A stretch of 64,000 nucleotides of DNA from Embleya scabrispora (GCF_002024165.1 NZ_MWQN01000001.1:1178001-1242000); one strand, 5' to 3'. Shown: positions 45,601 through 55,165, counted from the first letter of the stretch. The notes: a model not told the origin generated them from the sequence alone. A program made the numbers and translations.

Positions 45601-47446
45601 GCACCGCGAGGTTGTCCTCCCCGGATCCGTCGGTCAGGCCGACCACGCCGAGCGATTCCAGGTCGACCAACAACTGCCGTCCGTCGTCGGTTTCGCCGAG
45701 CACCGCGAGGGCCGGATAGGGCGCAGGTACGTTGGCCGCCGCGCTGGTGTGCAGCAGCTCGGCGTCGGCCGGGCAGGTCCAGTGCATGTGGTCGCCGTGT
45801 ACCGCCTCGAACGGGTACAGCGGCGGCGATGGAGCGGCCAGGTGCAGTTCGAGTTGTTGATCGGTGAGTTGTACCGAGTCGATCAGGGGAAGCGTGCGGC
45901 CGGTGTCGGACATCCGGGCACACAGCGTGCGCAGCGTGCGGTCGAACAGGTCGAGCGCGTCCGGCGTTTCGGCCGCGCGCAGCTGCTGCTCCAGGTCGGC
46001 CGCCGCCGGCGCGGGCATCGCGATCCGGCGTCCGTCCCGACGCACCGACTGCTGGAGTCGGCGGCGTACCAGCAGGGCTCCGAGTACCGCCGCGGCGCCG
46101 ACCGCGCCCAGGGCGAGTGCGCCCACCGGTACCGAACTCTCGTCCCCACCCGGGCTCGGCGCCTCGGCGCGGCTGCCGGTGGGATTGGTGTTGTCCGTCT
46201 TCTTCGGCGTCTCGGTCGACACCGCGCCGGGCGCGCCCGCACCGTCGGGGGCGTTCGGGACCACGATCGGGTCCTGCTTGGCGATCTGCGGCGGGGTCTC
46301 GACGAACGGCTTCTGCGGCTCGGCGGGTGGTTGTTGGACCGGGGGCTGCTGTTGCTGGGGCGACTGCTGCGAAGGCTGTTGCTGCTGGGGTGGTTGCTGT
46401 TGCGGCGGCTGCTGTTGCTGCGGTGCCGGGTCCGCGCCGCCTCCGCCCGGGATGGACAACGTCCAGCCGGGCTGGATCGAGTTCGGATCGGTCAGTGCCG
46501 CGCCACCCGACTGCGGCTGGTCCTTGTTGGCGGCGAAGATCTCGGGGTAGCGGTCGCCGTCGCCCAAAAGTTCCTCGGCGATGTCCGACAACGTGTCGCC
46601 CGGCTTGACGGTGACCGTCTTCGGCAGCGCCTTGTGCTCCTCCCCCGGCACCTCCGGCGCGTGCGCGGCCTTGACCTCGGCGGGCGGCCCGGCGTTGGCG
46701 GGCAGTGCGAGCACCCAGCCCTCCTCGACGTAGTCCGCCGAGTCGAACCGCTGCCCGTTCGCCATCGTCTTGCCGTCGTTGAGCCTGGCGATCTCGTTCC
46801 AGCGTTTGCCGTCACCCAGCCGTTCCTCGGCGATCGTCCACAACGAGTCGCCGCGTTGCACGGTATGCGTGGGCCCGGCGGTCGGCCCGGGGTCCTGTAC
46901 CCGGACCGGGATTTCCTGCTCCACGGCTCGACTCGGCGCACTCGACACGTGTTCCGGCAGTTGCGGTGCGGCATGCGCCTCGCCGGCGGCCAGCGCGGTA
47001 CCGGTGGGGAGCATCAGCATGATGCCGCCGATCAGCGCGCCCGCCGCCTTCTGGCTCCAGCCCAGGCCGCGGATGCGCGGCGCGGACAACCCGCGTAGCT
47101 GGGCCGGGATTTCCACGATCACCGAGACGGCGAAGCACAGCCAGGCGCCCCAGAAGACGAGGGCGAGTGCCGCGAGGAAGCCGCGTCCGTCGTCGGGTTG
47201 GGTGAGGATCTTGCCGATCTCGTCGAGCGCGGGCAGCCGGTGCGGCAACACGTCGGTGGTGGCCACGACGAGGGAGGCGGGCAGTCCGACGAGCAGCGCG
47301 AGCAGCACCACGAGGCTGAGCAGGCCCCGGATCAGGTCGACGAGGAATCTTCCGGGTCCGCGACGCCTGCCCCGGTCGGCACGATTTCGTGCGTGTGCCC
47401 CGGTGCCCGGACCGGCGCCGGGACGAGGGCCTTGGGTAACGGTCAC
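42692..47446 (-). CDS. Giant membrane protein with two LysM domains and a C-terminal BTAD transcriptional-activator domain
   Basis: 1584 aa. N-terminal membrane segments lie at about 36-63, 90-112 and 134-155; LysM repeats at 193-248 ([20 protein letters not shown]) and 276-332 ([20 protein letters not shown]); then a Gln/Pro-rich linker, a further membrane segment near 445-465, a central conserved domain (about 480-840), a long acidic Ala/Pro/Glu linker, and a C-terminal winged-helix plus BTAD (about 1335-1584; [20 protein letters not shown]). LysM would bind peptidoglycan outside and BTAD is normally a SARP-type DNA/TPR module inside. The GTG overlaps the TadG-like stop. It probably scaffolds or senses the Tad machine. 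Confidence 0.85.
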   Translation of the reverse strand: MTVTQGPRPGAGPGTGAHARNRADRGRRRGPGRFLVDLIRGLLSLVVLLALLVGLPASLVVATTDVLPHRLPALDEIGKILTQPDDGRGFLAALALVFWGAWLCFAVSVIVEIPAQLRGLSAPRIRGLGWSQKAAGALIGGIMLMLPTGTALAAGEAHAAPQLPEHVSSAPSRAVEQEIPVRVQDPGPTAGPTHTVQRGDSLWTIAEERLGDGKRWNEIARLNDGKTMANGQRFDSADYVEEGWVLALPANAGPPAEVKAAHAPEVPGEEHKALPKTVTVKPGDTLSDIAEELLGDGDRYPEIFAANKDQPQSGGAALTDPNSIQPGWTLSIPGGGGADPAPQQQQPPQQQPPQQQQPSQQSPQQQQPPVQQPPAEPQKPFVETPPQIAKQDPIVVPNAPDGAGAPGAVSTETPKKTDNTNPTGSRAEAPSPGGDESSVPVGALALGAVGAAAVLGALLVRRRLQQSVRRDGRRIAMPAPAAADLEQQLRAAETPDALDLFDRTLRTLCARMSDTGRTLPLIDSVQLTDQQLELHLAAPSPPLYPFEAVHGDHMHWTCPADAELLHTSAAANVPAPYPALAVLGETDDGRQLLVDLESLGVVGLTDGSGEDNLAVLRALAVELLSNVWSDDLCVTVVGFGRELRDVEREGRQQLRYAYSLDEALSRLATWSDEVVGLLDDAKLTSPRQARTKGILPDTWPPEIVLSLEPLTEAHVPHIQRLTNTYPRAAAAIVAPVHSEPWLSGLGVTRLPTVPGVVTPSRINTDVHVQRLEDPQYQALVSMFTVSKDLDGVPADEVLIPGQRPEREPESVQVGAGGGSMSSAAWSAVGGMERPARGGGATVADVAAEFEVSPGYYQPDPTDPEPDERVFGAPGRPAPSTRRAGRGGSGSASDTGSWGAAVFPVAGMPLAPPERIERGGGSPEDTGSLPLPWLPDDQHEDPGPGSGGTAHRAAETERAAEPELFQSANGSEGPPSAATREYELPVAGPGPAPAGEPGPTVAAEDAYAQQSYAEPPYAEPPYPHPAYGGEASVPPSFEEPIADGSVRAGSAHAEPTADEAVVVAPGHEEPASESAGFVARAAEAPGFGTPDPADSTLGEPVFGAPAVPEAVSVPGPATPPAEFSFGDDGHDDTGLEGVDDPEDHPHASAGDAGQSAEPVAAAEAPDEGTAVPIDARTSTGEQTPPWDVADAPEGTYETYAAHAANGHGGVRADVLAAPGVHVLGPDDEVDLMQGRGRERIAPAPDEPGPAASGSAVAASGAVGATDVVGGVEMPSAEYWGAPGQVREAPTAEDSGMFPVVAPEADPAVADAPEVGSAWDVAPPVAVLPAEAPAAIGQAAEGFAPTYPEIRILGQVDLIGVGEEVEHGRRARLTELAAWIALHPGRPLRELDAAVWPLGVTATARNSAISQLRRWVGTSQDGTSHLPASAGGEGYAFGPGFACDWFRFRELVAPGLYGSHEVAMDYARALDIVRDAPFDGVGPRRYVWAEPFRQQMIAEIVDVAARLADYHLDNHDPQAAKRACSVGLVVCPESQMLYRTMFRATHITGDRAELDYYVDRLDGLLAGLGAEPEPLTVELLRDLLDD

Positions 47447-47919
47447 GGTGCGTCCTCCGGGGTTCGGATCCCATGGACGAGCCCGGCACGGGCATGGCCT
47501 TTGACGGTGACGGTGGAGACGCCGAAGAAGGCGGCCACCTTGGTCTTGTATTCGAGGGTCACGTAGACGTCGATCTGGCGGCCGTCCTTGGTGACCACGG
47601 CATCCCGCCACTTCACCATGGTGTGAGTGTCGAGATAGTTCTTCGCGGCGGTCTTCGCGTTCTCTTCCGTGACCACGATCGCCGTCCCCGGGATGGCCTT
47701 GGTCGGATCGATCGCCTGTCCGGCCGCCCGGGCCGCCTCCTGGGCGAACGCGTCGGCCTTGGAGTCGGCGCGCAACTTGCCGCCTCCGTCGATGACCAGG
47801 CCGACGAGCAGGATGATCACCGCCATCATGATCGCGAGCATGATGGCGAGGCTGCCGCGATCACCGGGGTCGGGATCGACGTCGGCGCCGCGGACACGCG
47901 TGCGCGCCATGGATGTCAT
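47443..47919 (-). CDS. TadG-like pilus-assembly protein
   Basis: 158 aa. After a charged N-terminus comes DRGSLAIMLAIMMAVIILLVGLVIDGG, the hydrophobic start typical of Tad-domain (TadG/PF13400) minor pseudopilins, then a hydrophilic extracellular part ending in strands with VTKDGRQIDVYVTLEY. The ATG at 47919 has GGAGG 5 bp upstream and overlaps the TadE-like stop (ATGA). Third in a run of three pseudopilin-like genes. Confidence 0.8.
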   Translation of the reverse strand: MTSMARTRVRGADVDPDPGDRGSLAIMLAIMMAVIILLVGLVIDGGGKLRADSKADAFAQEAARAAGQAIDPTKAIPGTAIVVTEENAKTAAKNYLDTHTMVKWRDAVVTKDGRQIDVYVTLEYKTKVAAFFGVSTVTVKGHARAGLVHGIRTPEDAP

Positions 47920-48365
47920 CCGTTCCTCCCCCGGTAGGTGTCCAGCACCGAGGTGAAGGTGCCGTGCAGGGTCTTCGAACCCGGGATGCCGGGGAAGGCC
48001 ACATCGGACAACGACACGGTGCATGTGACCGAGACGGTGACGATGCCGGGCGTTCCGGGAGCGGTGTGGAAGCCCGGCAGCTCGACCTCGGTGTGCGGCG
48101 TGCAGTGAAGCCCGTCCTGGGCAAGAGAACTCGCCACGGCCGCCCGGGCATTCCGGTCCGCGTTCCCGGGGTCCCGGGCAATCGACGCCTCCCGGGCTCC
48201 CGCCTTCGCCGCCGCGTCCACACCGTTGCCGGCCACCGAGGTTCGGCCGAACGCGATGATCAGACACAGGAACGCGATCAACACGGGCGTGAGTATCGCT
48301 GCCTCCAGAGCGAACGACCCCTCGTCCGCCCCCAGGCTCCCCCTGTGCACCCTCGCCCCCCACAT
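47916..48365 (-). CDS. TadE-like pseudopilin (second)
   Basis: 149 aa. EGSFALEAAILTPVLIAFLCLIIAF is the TadE signature: a prepilin-like Gly-Ser-x-x-x-Glu then a ~20-residue hydrophobic helix. Two cysteines follow in the extracellular part (CTPHTEV and VSVTCTVSL). The ATG at 48365 starts 5 bp after the preceding gene ends. The Glu five residues into the mature sequence fits cleavage by the TadV-type peptidase nearby. Confidence 0.82.
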   Translation of the reverse strand: MWGARVHRGSLGADEGSFALEAAILTPVLIAFLCLIIAFGRTSVAGNGVDAAAKAGAREASIARDPGNADRNARAAVASSLAQDGLHCTPHTEVELPGFHTAPGTPGIVTVSVTCTVSLSDVAFPGIPGSKTLHGTFTSVLDTYRGRNG

Positions 48366-48370
48366 GTCAG

Positions 48371-48811
48371 TCAGCCCGAACTCGTCCACTGCTCGACGAC
48401 GCCGTCCGCGTGCTGGGTGATGGTCAGACTCCCGATCCCGGGCACTATCGACAACGACGTACCCCGAACGGTCACCCGGATCCGCCCCTCGGTCCGTCGA
48501 TCCGGAATCACCTTCGGATCCTTGAGCATTCCCCCACCGAGGTCCTTGACCACATTCCGGCCGCGCTCTTCCGCCTTCCCGAAGTCCCCCTTTGTCGAGC
48601 GCCCCACCTCGACGCCCTCCTGAGCCGCCTGCAACGCCACTTCCCGGGCGTACCACCACAGGCAGACCTGGATCACCGACAAGAGCACGAGAATGAACAC
48701 GGGGAAGATGATCGCCATCGAAATGGACATGCTGCCGCGATCCGACCCGCCTGCCTGGCGCAGGCGGCGTCGGATCGCGGCGATGGGTCGGCTTCGTCGC
48801 ATGTCGGTCAT
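48371..48811 (-). CDS. tadE: TadE-like pseudopilin (first)
   Basis: 146 aa. A basic N-terminus is followed by DRGSMSISMAIIFPVFILVLLSVIQVCLWWY, a TadE-type helix with the P-V-F motif; here Ser replaces the usual Glu+5. The mature part is helical (REVALQAAQEGVEVGR) then beta. ATG at 48811. It sits directly downstream of the pilin-like gene. Confidence 0.82.
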   Translation of the reverse strand: MTDMRRSRPIAAIRRRLRQAGGSDRGSMSISMAIIFPVFILVLLSVIQVCLWWYAREVALQAAQEGVEVGRSTKGDFGKAEERGRNVVKDLGGGMLKDPKVIPDRRTEGRIRVTVRGTSLSIVPGIGSLTITQHADGVVEQWTSSG

Positions 48812-48830
48812 CGAGACGTCGTCCGCGTTA

Positions 48831-49127
48831 TCAGCCCGGGTCCGGCTTCTCGTACTTGTCGTCGGACGTCTTCAGGTCGTCGCGATACTTCTTGTACATC
48901 GTGATGATCACCGCGGCGATGCTGACGGCGGCGACGATCAGCACCGCGACGATGATCGCCGTCTCGATGCTCACCGCGCCGTGGTCGCGCTCCTTGCGCA
49001 GTCGCCGATAGCGGTCCACCAGACCACCGGTGACCACCAACACGAAGGCGACCGGAGCCGGGGCGACTCTGTGCACGGCGGTCTCGACACGATCGAGCAC
49101 CGCGGGGGACGAGGAACCGGTTGACAT
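48831..49127 (-). CDS. Flp-type pilin-like protein
   Basis: 98 aa. HGAVSIETAIIVAVLIVAAVSIAAVIITMY is a Flp-like hydrophobic core with Glu five residues after the Gly cleavage site (G-A-V-S-I-E). A ~50-residue N-terminal leader with its own hydrophobic stretch is much longer than in classical Flp prepilins, where the leader is about 10-20 residues. The Lys/Asp-rich tail is soluble. ATG 49127 has AGGAG 8 bp upstream. It is probably the main filament subunit of this Tad system. Confidence 0.7.
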   Translation of the reverse strand: MSTGSSSPAVLDRVETAVHRVAPAPVAFVLVVTGGLVDRYRRLRKERDHGAVSIETAIIVAVLIVAAVSIAAVIITMYKKYRDDLKTSDDKYEKPDPG

Positions 49128-49171
49128 TGCCTGTACTCCTTCCGGAGATGGGCTCGGAATCCGAAGGTCGT

Positions 49172-50047
49172 TCATACCGAGAACATCCGGGATATTGCCG
49201 GGAATCCCAGGAGGATTCCCATGATCACCACGAGCATCGTCCCCGGAACGGTGAGCCGTTCCGAGTCCGCGTTCGCCTTTTCGTGTTCGTTCGCGAGCAG
49301 TTCGACGCGCAGGGACTGGGACCGGGCGCGCAACGTGCCGTACACGGCGGCGCCTTCGGTCCCGGCCATCTCGATGATGTCGGCCACGTCGGCCAGTTCG
49401 GGCAGGTCCAGGTCCTTGGCCAGGTCGCGCAGTCCGTCCCAGGGGTCGGCGCTGCCCACGCGGGCCCGTGCCAACGCGTCCTGGATCCGGGCGAAGGCCC
49501 AGCCGTCCCCCACGGCCGCGGCCCGTTCCAACGCCTCCGCCGGGCCCGCGTCGCCCGCCCTGCCCAGCGCCACCAGGTCCAGGTAGGCGGCGGCCGCGTG
49601 CTGGAACTCGATCCGGGCGGACTTGGCCTGGTCGCGCAGCGCGAAGTCGGGGATGAACCACATCCCCGCGGCCACCGCCAGGGACAGGAACAGCGGTACG
49701 TAGAAAGCGATCCCGATCCCCGCCGCGGTCAGCACCGCCGAGAGCATCGCGGGCAGCAGCAACCCGAGCAGGGCCAACAGCGCCTTGGTGCGCACGAACT
49801 GCGCGACGGTCTCGCCGACCAGGTCGAGTTCGCGGTGCGGCACCCGGAAGCCGGGGATGTGCCGGACCATGGCGACCAGTCGGTCGTCGTACTTGCTGCC
49901 GGTCTGCTCCGTACGCCGCTTTGGCATCCCGGACAGGCGGTGCAGCGCATTGCCCAGGTCCGGCGGCGCGGGCCACAACTCGCGGACCAGCACGGCCACT
50001 CCGGCGCCGAGCACACACCCGCTGACGATCACCTCGGGTGGGATCAC
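49172..50047 (-). CDS. tadC: TadC, inner-membrane platform protein (T2SS F family)
   Basis: 291 aa. A GspF/T2SSF domain with membrane segments at the N-terminus, at about 95-140 (LLALLGLLLPAMLSAVLTAAGIGIAF) and at the C-terminus (TMLVVIMGILLGFPAI), and a cytoplasmic helical bundle with AAAAYLDLVALGRAGD and EMAGTEGAAVYGTLRARS. GTG 50047 gives the GTGA overlap seen throughout this operon; GTG 50053 is also possible. Confidence 0.85.
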   Translation of the reverse strand: MIPPEVIVSGCVLGAGVAVLVRELWPAPPDLGNALHRLSGMPKRRTEQTGSKYDDRLVAMVRHIPGFRVPHRELDLVGETVAQFVRTKALLALLGLLLPAMLSAVLTAAGIGIAFYVPLFLSLAVAAGMWFIPDFALRDQAKSARIEFQHAAAAYLDLVALGRAGDAGPAEALERAAAVGDGWAFARIQDALARARVGSADPWDGLRDLAKDLDLPELADVADIIEMAGTEGAAVYGTLRARSQSLRVELLANEHEKANADSERLTVPGTMLVVIMGILLGFPAISRMFSV

Positions 50048-51015
50048 GACCACTCACCCCGCAATACGGGTGCGGTGTGCACACCCTGCTCCTGTTGCAC
50101 GTCCACCGCCCTGGCCGCCTTGACCACGCTGCGCGGATCCGCCACCAGGAAGCGGGGCTTGACCCGGTCGGCGGCCAGCGAACGCATCCAGACCAGGGTG
50201 CCGACGTAGGCGATCGCCATCAGCAGCAGGACCATCTGGCCGAGTGCGGTGCCGTACGGCGCGGCATAGTCGCGGTTGATCACCACGACCAGGGAGGTGA
50301 CCCCCAGGGTGATGTAGGTGATCCAGCGCACGGCCATCCGGGCGCCGGCCCGGTCCGCCTCGATCGCCCGGCGCTGGCGCACCTCTTCGCGCACGGTCGT
50401 CGCGAGGTCCTTGAGCGCCATCGCAAGGCCGGGCCCGCGGTCCGAGGAGCGCAGGATCAGCGCCGCCGCGATCTTGTCCGCCGTGGCGTCGCCCAGATCG
50501 GCGGCGAACGCCCGCAGCGCCTCCTCGGGGCGCCACCGGGACTGCAATCGGCTGACCAGGTCGCCGACCTCCTCGACGATCGGCTCCGGGCAGGTGGCCC
50601 GCGAGGTGAGGATCGCGTTCTCGAGGCCGGCGCCCAGTTCGATCAGGTCGGCGATCCGTCGGGTCCACTCGGCGAGCGCGTCCAGGCGCTTGATCACACT
50701 GTGGTCGCTCTTGGTGGGCGCGAGCAGCCAGGGCAGCCCGGAGAACGCGGCGATCACCAGGAGCCCGGCGCCCAGGAATCCGGTGAACAGCCAGACCAGC
50801 GCGGCGACCACGACTCCGACCGACAGGCGGACCCGGCGGGCGGTGCGTTGCCGCGCCGTCACCGGTCCGGACCGCATCCGGCGGATCGCCGTCTCCATGC
50901 GGCCCGGCGGCTTGGGGGTCGGGTCGTCGTAGGTGCCGACGAGCCCGACGATCAGCCCGATCACCCCGCCGACCAGCAGGCATCCGCACACCGCGACCAA
51001 CAGCGCGTCACCCAT
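50044..51015 (-). CDS. tadB: TadB, inner-membrane platform protein (T2SS F family)
   Basis: 323 aa. An N-terminal TM, two TMs near 70-100 (GVVVAALVWLFTGFLGAGLLVIAAF) and two at the C-terminus flank a cytoplasmic GspF domain with LAEWTRRIADLIELGAGLENAI and DLATTVREEVRQRRAIEADRAG. It works with TadC as the platform the ATPase acts on. Spaced 4 bp from the TadA stop. Confidence 0.87.
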   Translation of the reverse strand: MGDALLVAVCGCLLVGGVIGLIVGLVGTYDDPTPKPPGRMETAIRRMRSGPVTARQRTARRVRLSVGVVVAALVWLFTGFLGAGLLVIAAFSGLPWLLAPTKSDHSVIKRLDALAEWTRRIADLIELGAGLENAILTSRATCPEPIVEEVGDLVSRLQSRWRPEEALRAFAADLGDATADKIAAALILRSSDRGPGLAMALKDLATTVREEVRQRRAIEADRAGARMAVRWITYITLGVTSLVVVINRDYAAPYGTALGQMVLLLMAIAYVGTLVWMRSLAADRVKPRFLVADPRSVVKAARAVDVQQEQGVHTAPVLRGEWS

Positions 51016-51019
51016 ACGA

Positions 51020-52927
51020 TCACCCGCCCTGGTGCAGCTTGAGCCGCAACGGGCGCCAGCCGTGCGGTTCGTCCAGCAGATGCGGACTGAACCCGGCCCG
51101 GATCAGATCCGGCATGTCCGAGGGGTACATCCGGGCCGTGGCGCGCGGATCGTCGGCGGTCGGCGCGAAGATCGTGTTCACGGCCGGGCGGCGGTGTTCG
51201 CCCATCCCGGTCACCTCCAGGACGTGCGAGACGAAGCGATGCCGTTTGCCGCCGATGGCCGTCTCGTCGATCATCCGCACGAAGACGACGTAGTCGACGG
51301 CGTTGGAGGCCAGCCGGTAGGCCAGTTCGGGACTCATGTGCGCGCCGTACTCCAGGCAGAGTTCGGCGATCCGGTCGAAGATCATGTCCGGCTCGCGCAC
51401 GTGCAGCGTGCACATCGAGCCGCCCTCGCCGTTGGTCATCACGCGCAACATCGGCACGATCTCGCTGGAGCGCACCTCGCCGACGATCATCCGCGACAAC
51501 GACATGCGCAGCGCGGAGGGGATCAGTTCGCCGATGGTCAACTCGCCCGCCGACTTGCCGTCGATGCCGCGTTCGCCGTTGCCCTCGCGGGCCTCGATCG
51601 CCACGACTTGGCGCAGGTGGCCCAACTCGTGCAGGAACAGTTCCAGTTCGGTTTCGAAGGTGCCGATCCGCTCGTCCCGGGGGATCTCGTGGGACAACGC
51701 GCGCAGCAGCGAGGTCTTGCCGACGCCCTGGGTGCCGCAGATGATCAGGTTCTTCTTCGCCCGGACCAGCGAGCCGAGGAAGGCGGCCAGTGTGCGGTCC
51801 AGCGTGCCCAGTCCGATCAGTTCGGCGAGGCGCACGTCGCGCACCCGGTGCCGGCGGATGGTCACGTAGGTGTGCGGGGTGACCTCGGTGATCGCCTGGA
51901 GCCGGGAGCCGTCCGGCAGTCGCAGGGCCAGAGTGGGTTGCGCGGTGGACAGGGTGCGCTCGCCGCTGCCGTGCCGCCGGGCCAGGTCGCGCAACAACTC
52001 GCGCAGCTCGTCGTCGGAGGCGGTCAGCGGGGGCACCTGGACGCGGGGGCGGTCCGCGTAGTCGACCCAGACCGTGTCGTAGCCGTTGACGAGGATGTTC
52101 TCCACGGCCGGGTCGGTCAGGTACGGCTCCAGCGGCCCGGCTCGGAACAGCCAGTCCCACACCGCGCGCGCCATCGCCCGGTCCTCGGCGGGCGTGGTGG
52201 AGATGCCGCGCTCGCGGGCGGTGATGTCCGCCCACTCGGCGACCACCTGGGCGACGATCGCCCGACCGCGCTGTTCCCGGTCGCCGGTGGTCATGCCGGG
52301 CGCCGACTTGTCGAACTCGTGCAGCTGTTCGGCCGCCCGGTCCTTCAGGATCCGCACCACGGCCGGATCCACGACCGGTTCCCCGGACGGGTTGCGGGGC
52401 GGACTGGGCGCGGTGGTGAGCGGGGCGTGCGGGCCGGTGCCGGTGGGGGCGGGCGCCGCGGACGGGCGGCGGCTGACCGTGCCGACGCCGTTGGCGCTCA
52501 CGCTCGCGGTCGGCGGCACGGTGAACATGCCGTCGCGCGAACCGGCGGGGCGGGCGGCGCCGTTGACGTGCCCGTTCGCGCCGGGCACGACGTGCGGTGG
52601 GGTCGGCACGGCGTTCGGCGCGGACATCGTGCTCGGCGGAACGGGCGTGCCGTTGGCGGGGGTCGGCGGCGGGACGTGGCCCACGGCGGGCGTCAGCGAG
52701 CCCGCGCCGGCCGACCAGGTGTGCTCCGGGCCGGTCGCGGGATCGGCGCCGGCCCGTTGGAAGCCCTCCGGCCAGGTGCGCAGCGGGGGCGGCGCGTAGA
52801 ACACGTCCTCCGCTTCGGGACGCCCCGGGACGACGTGTATCTGCGGATGGCCGCCGGTCTCGGCGGGGGGCGCGGGTTCCGGTTTGTTGTGCGGATCCGG
52901 GTGCAGAGGACGGGCGTTATCGAACAT
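51020..52927 (-). CDS. tadA: TadA/CpaF-family secretion ATPase with a long disordered N-terminus
   Basis: 635 aa. About 185 N-terminal residues are Pro/Ala/Thr-rich and probably disordered; the CpaF-like N-domain follows (GPLEPYLTDPAVENILVNGYD), then Walker A GTQGVGKT (398-405), the Asp/His boxes (LHELGHLRQVVAIEAREGN) and Walker B SRMIVGEVRSSEI. It hexamerises to drive pilus assembly. It overlaps the CpaE-like stop by 11 bp. Confidence 0.92.
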   Translation of the reverse strand: MFDNARPLHPDPHNKPEPAPPAETGGHPQIHVVPGRPEAEDVFYAPPPLRTWPEGFQRAGADPATGPEHTWSAGAGSLTPAVGHVPPPTPANGTPVPPSTMSAPNAVPTPPHVVPGANGHVNGAARPAGSRDGMFTVPPTASVSANGVGTVSRRPSAAPAPTGTGPHAPLTTAPSPPRNPSGEPVVDPAVVRILKDRAAEQLHEFDKSAPGMTTGDREQRGRAIVAQVVAEWADITARERGISTTPAEDRAMARAVWDWLFRAGPLEPYLTDPAVENILVNGYDTVWVDYADRPRVQVPPLTASDDELRELLRDLARRHGSGERTLSTAQPTLALRLPDGSRLQAITEVTPHTYVTIRRHRVRDVRLAELIGLGTLDRTLAAFLGSLVRAKKNLIICGTQGVGKTSLLRALSHEIPRDERIGTFETELELFLHELGHLRQVVAIEAREGNGERGIDGKSAGELTIGELIPSALRMSLSRMIVGEVRSSEIVPMLRVMTNGEGGSMCTLHVREPDMIFDRIAELCLEYGAHMSPELAYRLASNAVDYVVFVRMIDETAIGGKRHRFVSHVLEVTGMGEHRRPAVNTIFAPTADDPRATARMYPSDMPDLIRAGFSPHLLDEPHGWRPLRLKLHQGG

Positions 52928-53897
52928 GGCCGGCCTCCTCGCCGGCCGGGCGGTGCGCCGGTTCGGCCTCGGCGGGTGACTCGGAGTGGGGTTCGGGACG
53001 CGGCTCGGTCTCGGAGCGGCGGATGTACGCCGCCGCCTGGGCCCAGCCGTCGCTCGGCGCCGGCGCCTCGGGACCGGCCGGCAACTGCCCGCCGGACGTG
53101 GGGCGCGGCGCCAGTCGCATGCGCCGCTGTGCGGCCAGGTTGATCGCCGCGTCCGCGGTGGTCCGCGCGGCCCGCATGTACCTCGAACGCAGGAAGCGTT
53201 TTCCGGTGTCGCCCTCGCCGTCGGACAACACCCGCGCGCGTTCCGGGTCGAACGGCACCAGGCCGAGCACGGGCGCCTCGAGGTGTTTGCCGATCTCCTG
53301 GCGGGAGTAGCGCCCCTGTTCGATCACCACGAGGGCGATCGAGTCGGATCCCGTCCCGTGCGTGTCGAGGTCGTTGCGCAGCGCGGCCAGCCGGGGCTGG
53401 GCCTGGGCCAGCGAGGGCAACGTGCCGCGCACGACCGGGAGTACCAGGTCGGCGCGGCGCGCGACGATCGCCGAGGCGCCCGTGGTGCCGCGCCGGCCGA
53501 GGTCGACGATCACGTCGTGCGGGATCTGCTGATTGCCCAGTCCGGCGGCGAGTTGCGAGATCGGATCCCAGGTGTAGGCCAGTCCCGAGGCCTGGGTGGG
53601 GTCGACCAGGCCCGGCAACAGCAGGCGTTCGCGGCGGCCGTCGGACAGGTCGACGAGTTGCCGGAAGAAGGCGTCGACCAGATTGCCCTGACGGTGTGCC
53701 ACGCCCAGCTGGTGCAGGCCGTATTCGGCCGAGACCCGACCCTGGAGCGCGCCCGCGAGGATCGAACCCCCGTCCGGATCGGCCTCGATCAGGATCACCC
53801 GGCGTCCGGCGGGCAGCGGCCAGGTGAGCAGGAGGGCCAGCGCGGTCGAGGTGGCGCCGGGCGCGCCCGTGCCGCCGGTGACCGCGACGACGGTCAT
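52917..53897 (-). CDS. cpaE: CpaE-like MinD/ParA-fold protein without the Walker A lysines
   Basis: 326 aa. The ParA/MinD P-loop position reads GGTGAPGATSTAL (8-20): both the signature lysine and the GKT lysine are absent. Later strands keep the fold (VILIEADPDGGSIL; DVIVDLGRRG; LVLPVVRGTLPSLAQ). CpaE proteins position Tad/Flp machines at the cell pole or septum; loss of ATP-binding residues suggests a scaffold rather than an ATPase. A ~60-residue Pro/Glu-rich tail ends it. The ATG overlaps the CpaB stop. Confidence 0.78.
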   Translation of the reverse strand: MTVVAVTGGTGAPGATSTALALLLTWPLPAGRRVILIEADPDGGSILAGALQGRVSAEYGLHQLGVAHRQGNLVDAFFRQLVDLSDGRRERLLLPGLVDPTQASGLAYTWDPISQLAAGLGNQQIPHDVIVDLGRRGTTGASAIVARRADLVLPVVRGTLPSLAQAQPRLAALRNDLDTHGTGSDSIALVVIEQGRYSRQEIGKHLEAPVLGLVPFDPERARVLSDGEGDTGKRFLRSRYMRAARTTADAAINLAAQRRMRLAPRPTSGGQLPAGPEAPAPSDGWAQAAAYIRRSETEPRPEPHSESPAEAEPAHRPAGEEAGHVR

Positions 53898-54646
53898 GGG
53901 GTGCCTCCGGCCTTGCCCGGCGCGGGGTTGGGCGCCGCGTCCGCGTTTCCGGTGTTGAGCACCACGATGGAGAACCGGCCGTCGACCACCTGCAGGGCGA
54001 GCGTGGGGCCGTCCTTGGCGGGCACGGCCACGTCCAGGACGGCCTTGCCGGAACCGGAGTTCGGGTCGGCGGCACTGGCTCGGATCACGGTGGCCGCGAT
54101 GGTGACGGGCTGCGCCGGCACCGCGTTGGCCCCGGCGGGCGCGGCGACCGCCGTCACGACCAGGATCCGGGTGCCCGGGGTGACCCGCTGTACCGGCATC
54201 CTGGTGGCGTCCACGGCGATCGGGACCAGCGTCTCGCCGGGTTGGATCGCGATCTTCTCGGTGACCTGATCCGAGGTCAGCAGGGAGCCCGCGCGCAGCT
54301 CGACGGCGGCGCGTTTGCCCACGATGACGCCCTTGGAGCCGGACCCGATCGGGCGCAGACCGGGCGCGTCGTTGATCTCCACGACCCGCAAGTCCTCGGC
54401 GGTGATCGTCTGACCGTAGGGCACCGTGCGGGCCACGGCGAGCACCGGCACCCGTTTGTCGCCCATCTGATAGAACGCCGCCGAGCCCAGTCCGCCCGCC
54501 GCGATCAGCGCGACCGAGAGCGCGATGAGCGCGGGCCGCCGGCGTCTGGCGCCGAGGCTGCGCGTGGGCGTGACCGGCATCGCGCCGGCGGTCGCTCCCG
54601 GTGTCGCGACGCCGTTGCCCGATGGCCGTTCCGTAGCTGCCTTCAC
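53894..54646 (-). CDS. cpaB: SAF-domain protein, CpaB/RcpC-like
   Basis: 250 aa. One membrane segment (LIALSVALIAAGGLGSAAFY) and an exported SAF/beta-clip domain with VPVLAVARTVPYGQTITAEDLRVVEI and VIVGKRAAVELRAGSLLTSDQV, as in Tad CpaB/RcpC proteins that may bind peptidoglycan around the secretin or pilus. No secretin is expected or seen in this monoderm-type locus. GTG 54646 has GGAG 6 bp upstream. First gene of the Tad operon. Confidence 0.8.
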   Translation of the reverse strand: MKAATERPSGNGVATPGATAGAMPVTPTRSLGARRRRPALIALSVALIAAGGLGSAAFYQMGDKRVPVLAVARTVPYGQTITAEDLRVVEINDAPGLRPIGSGSKGVIVGKRAAVELRAGSLLTSDQVTEKIAIQPGETLVPIAVDATRMPVQRVTPGTRILVVTAVAAPAGANAVPAQPVTIAATVIRASAADPNSGSGKAVLDVAVPAKDGPTLALQVVDGRFSIVVLNTGNADAAPNPAPGKAGGTP

Positions 54647-55165
54647 CACCGGCTCCGCCCCCTTGCTCTGCCGGGTCCACCCAGGTTCCGTGCGGACCGT
54701 GATCCACTTCGGAGCTACCGCTCGTATCTTCCACCACACACACTGTCAGGTGAATGGTGAACGGCTCGAAAACCGCCGCCGAAGTTGATCATTCGATGCA
54801 TTCCGCGACGTCGACGCACCCCGTCAACCAGCACGATCGCGGACGCCATGTGACGAACCCGACCCCACCCAAGATCACGGGCAAGCATCTCGTTCCGGAC
54901 ACCGAACGGGCCCCACGATGGTCCCGAAACGAGCCCCGCCGCAAGCACTTTCGGGCAATTGTTGGCCGGCCGGGTTCGGACCGCACCGCGCGCGCCCGAA
55001 CGTGATATCGCGCGGCCGAGCCGACGCCGCGCACGGTACTCGATCCGATGTACGAAGAACTCCCGGGTTCCACGCGCCAATCCGGCAAAACGGCGGATGT
55101 GTCGTCATGTCGACGCGGCGACGATCGGGCGTCGTGACGGCGACGCCCGGAGCAGTCACAGGAGT
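54647..55165. other. Intergenic region upstream of the Tad operon
   Basis: About 520 bp with no convincing gene. On the minus strand CTGACA and TACGAG, 17 bp apart near 54725-54755, could be a weak promoter for the Tad operon. The AT-richer centre (54720-54960) is consistent with a control region. An 83-aa plus-strand frame here has no ribosome site or domain. Confidence 0.35.

Noticed and set aside
54754-55005. 83-aa plus-strand gene before the P450
   Set aside because: No ribosome site, no domain, and its composition matches the intergenic region.
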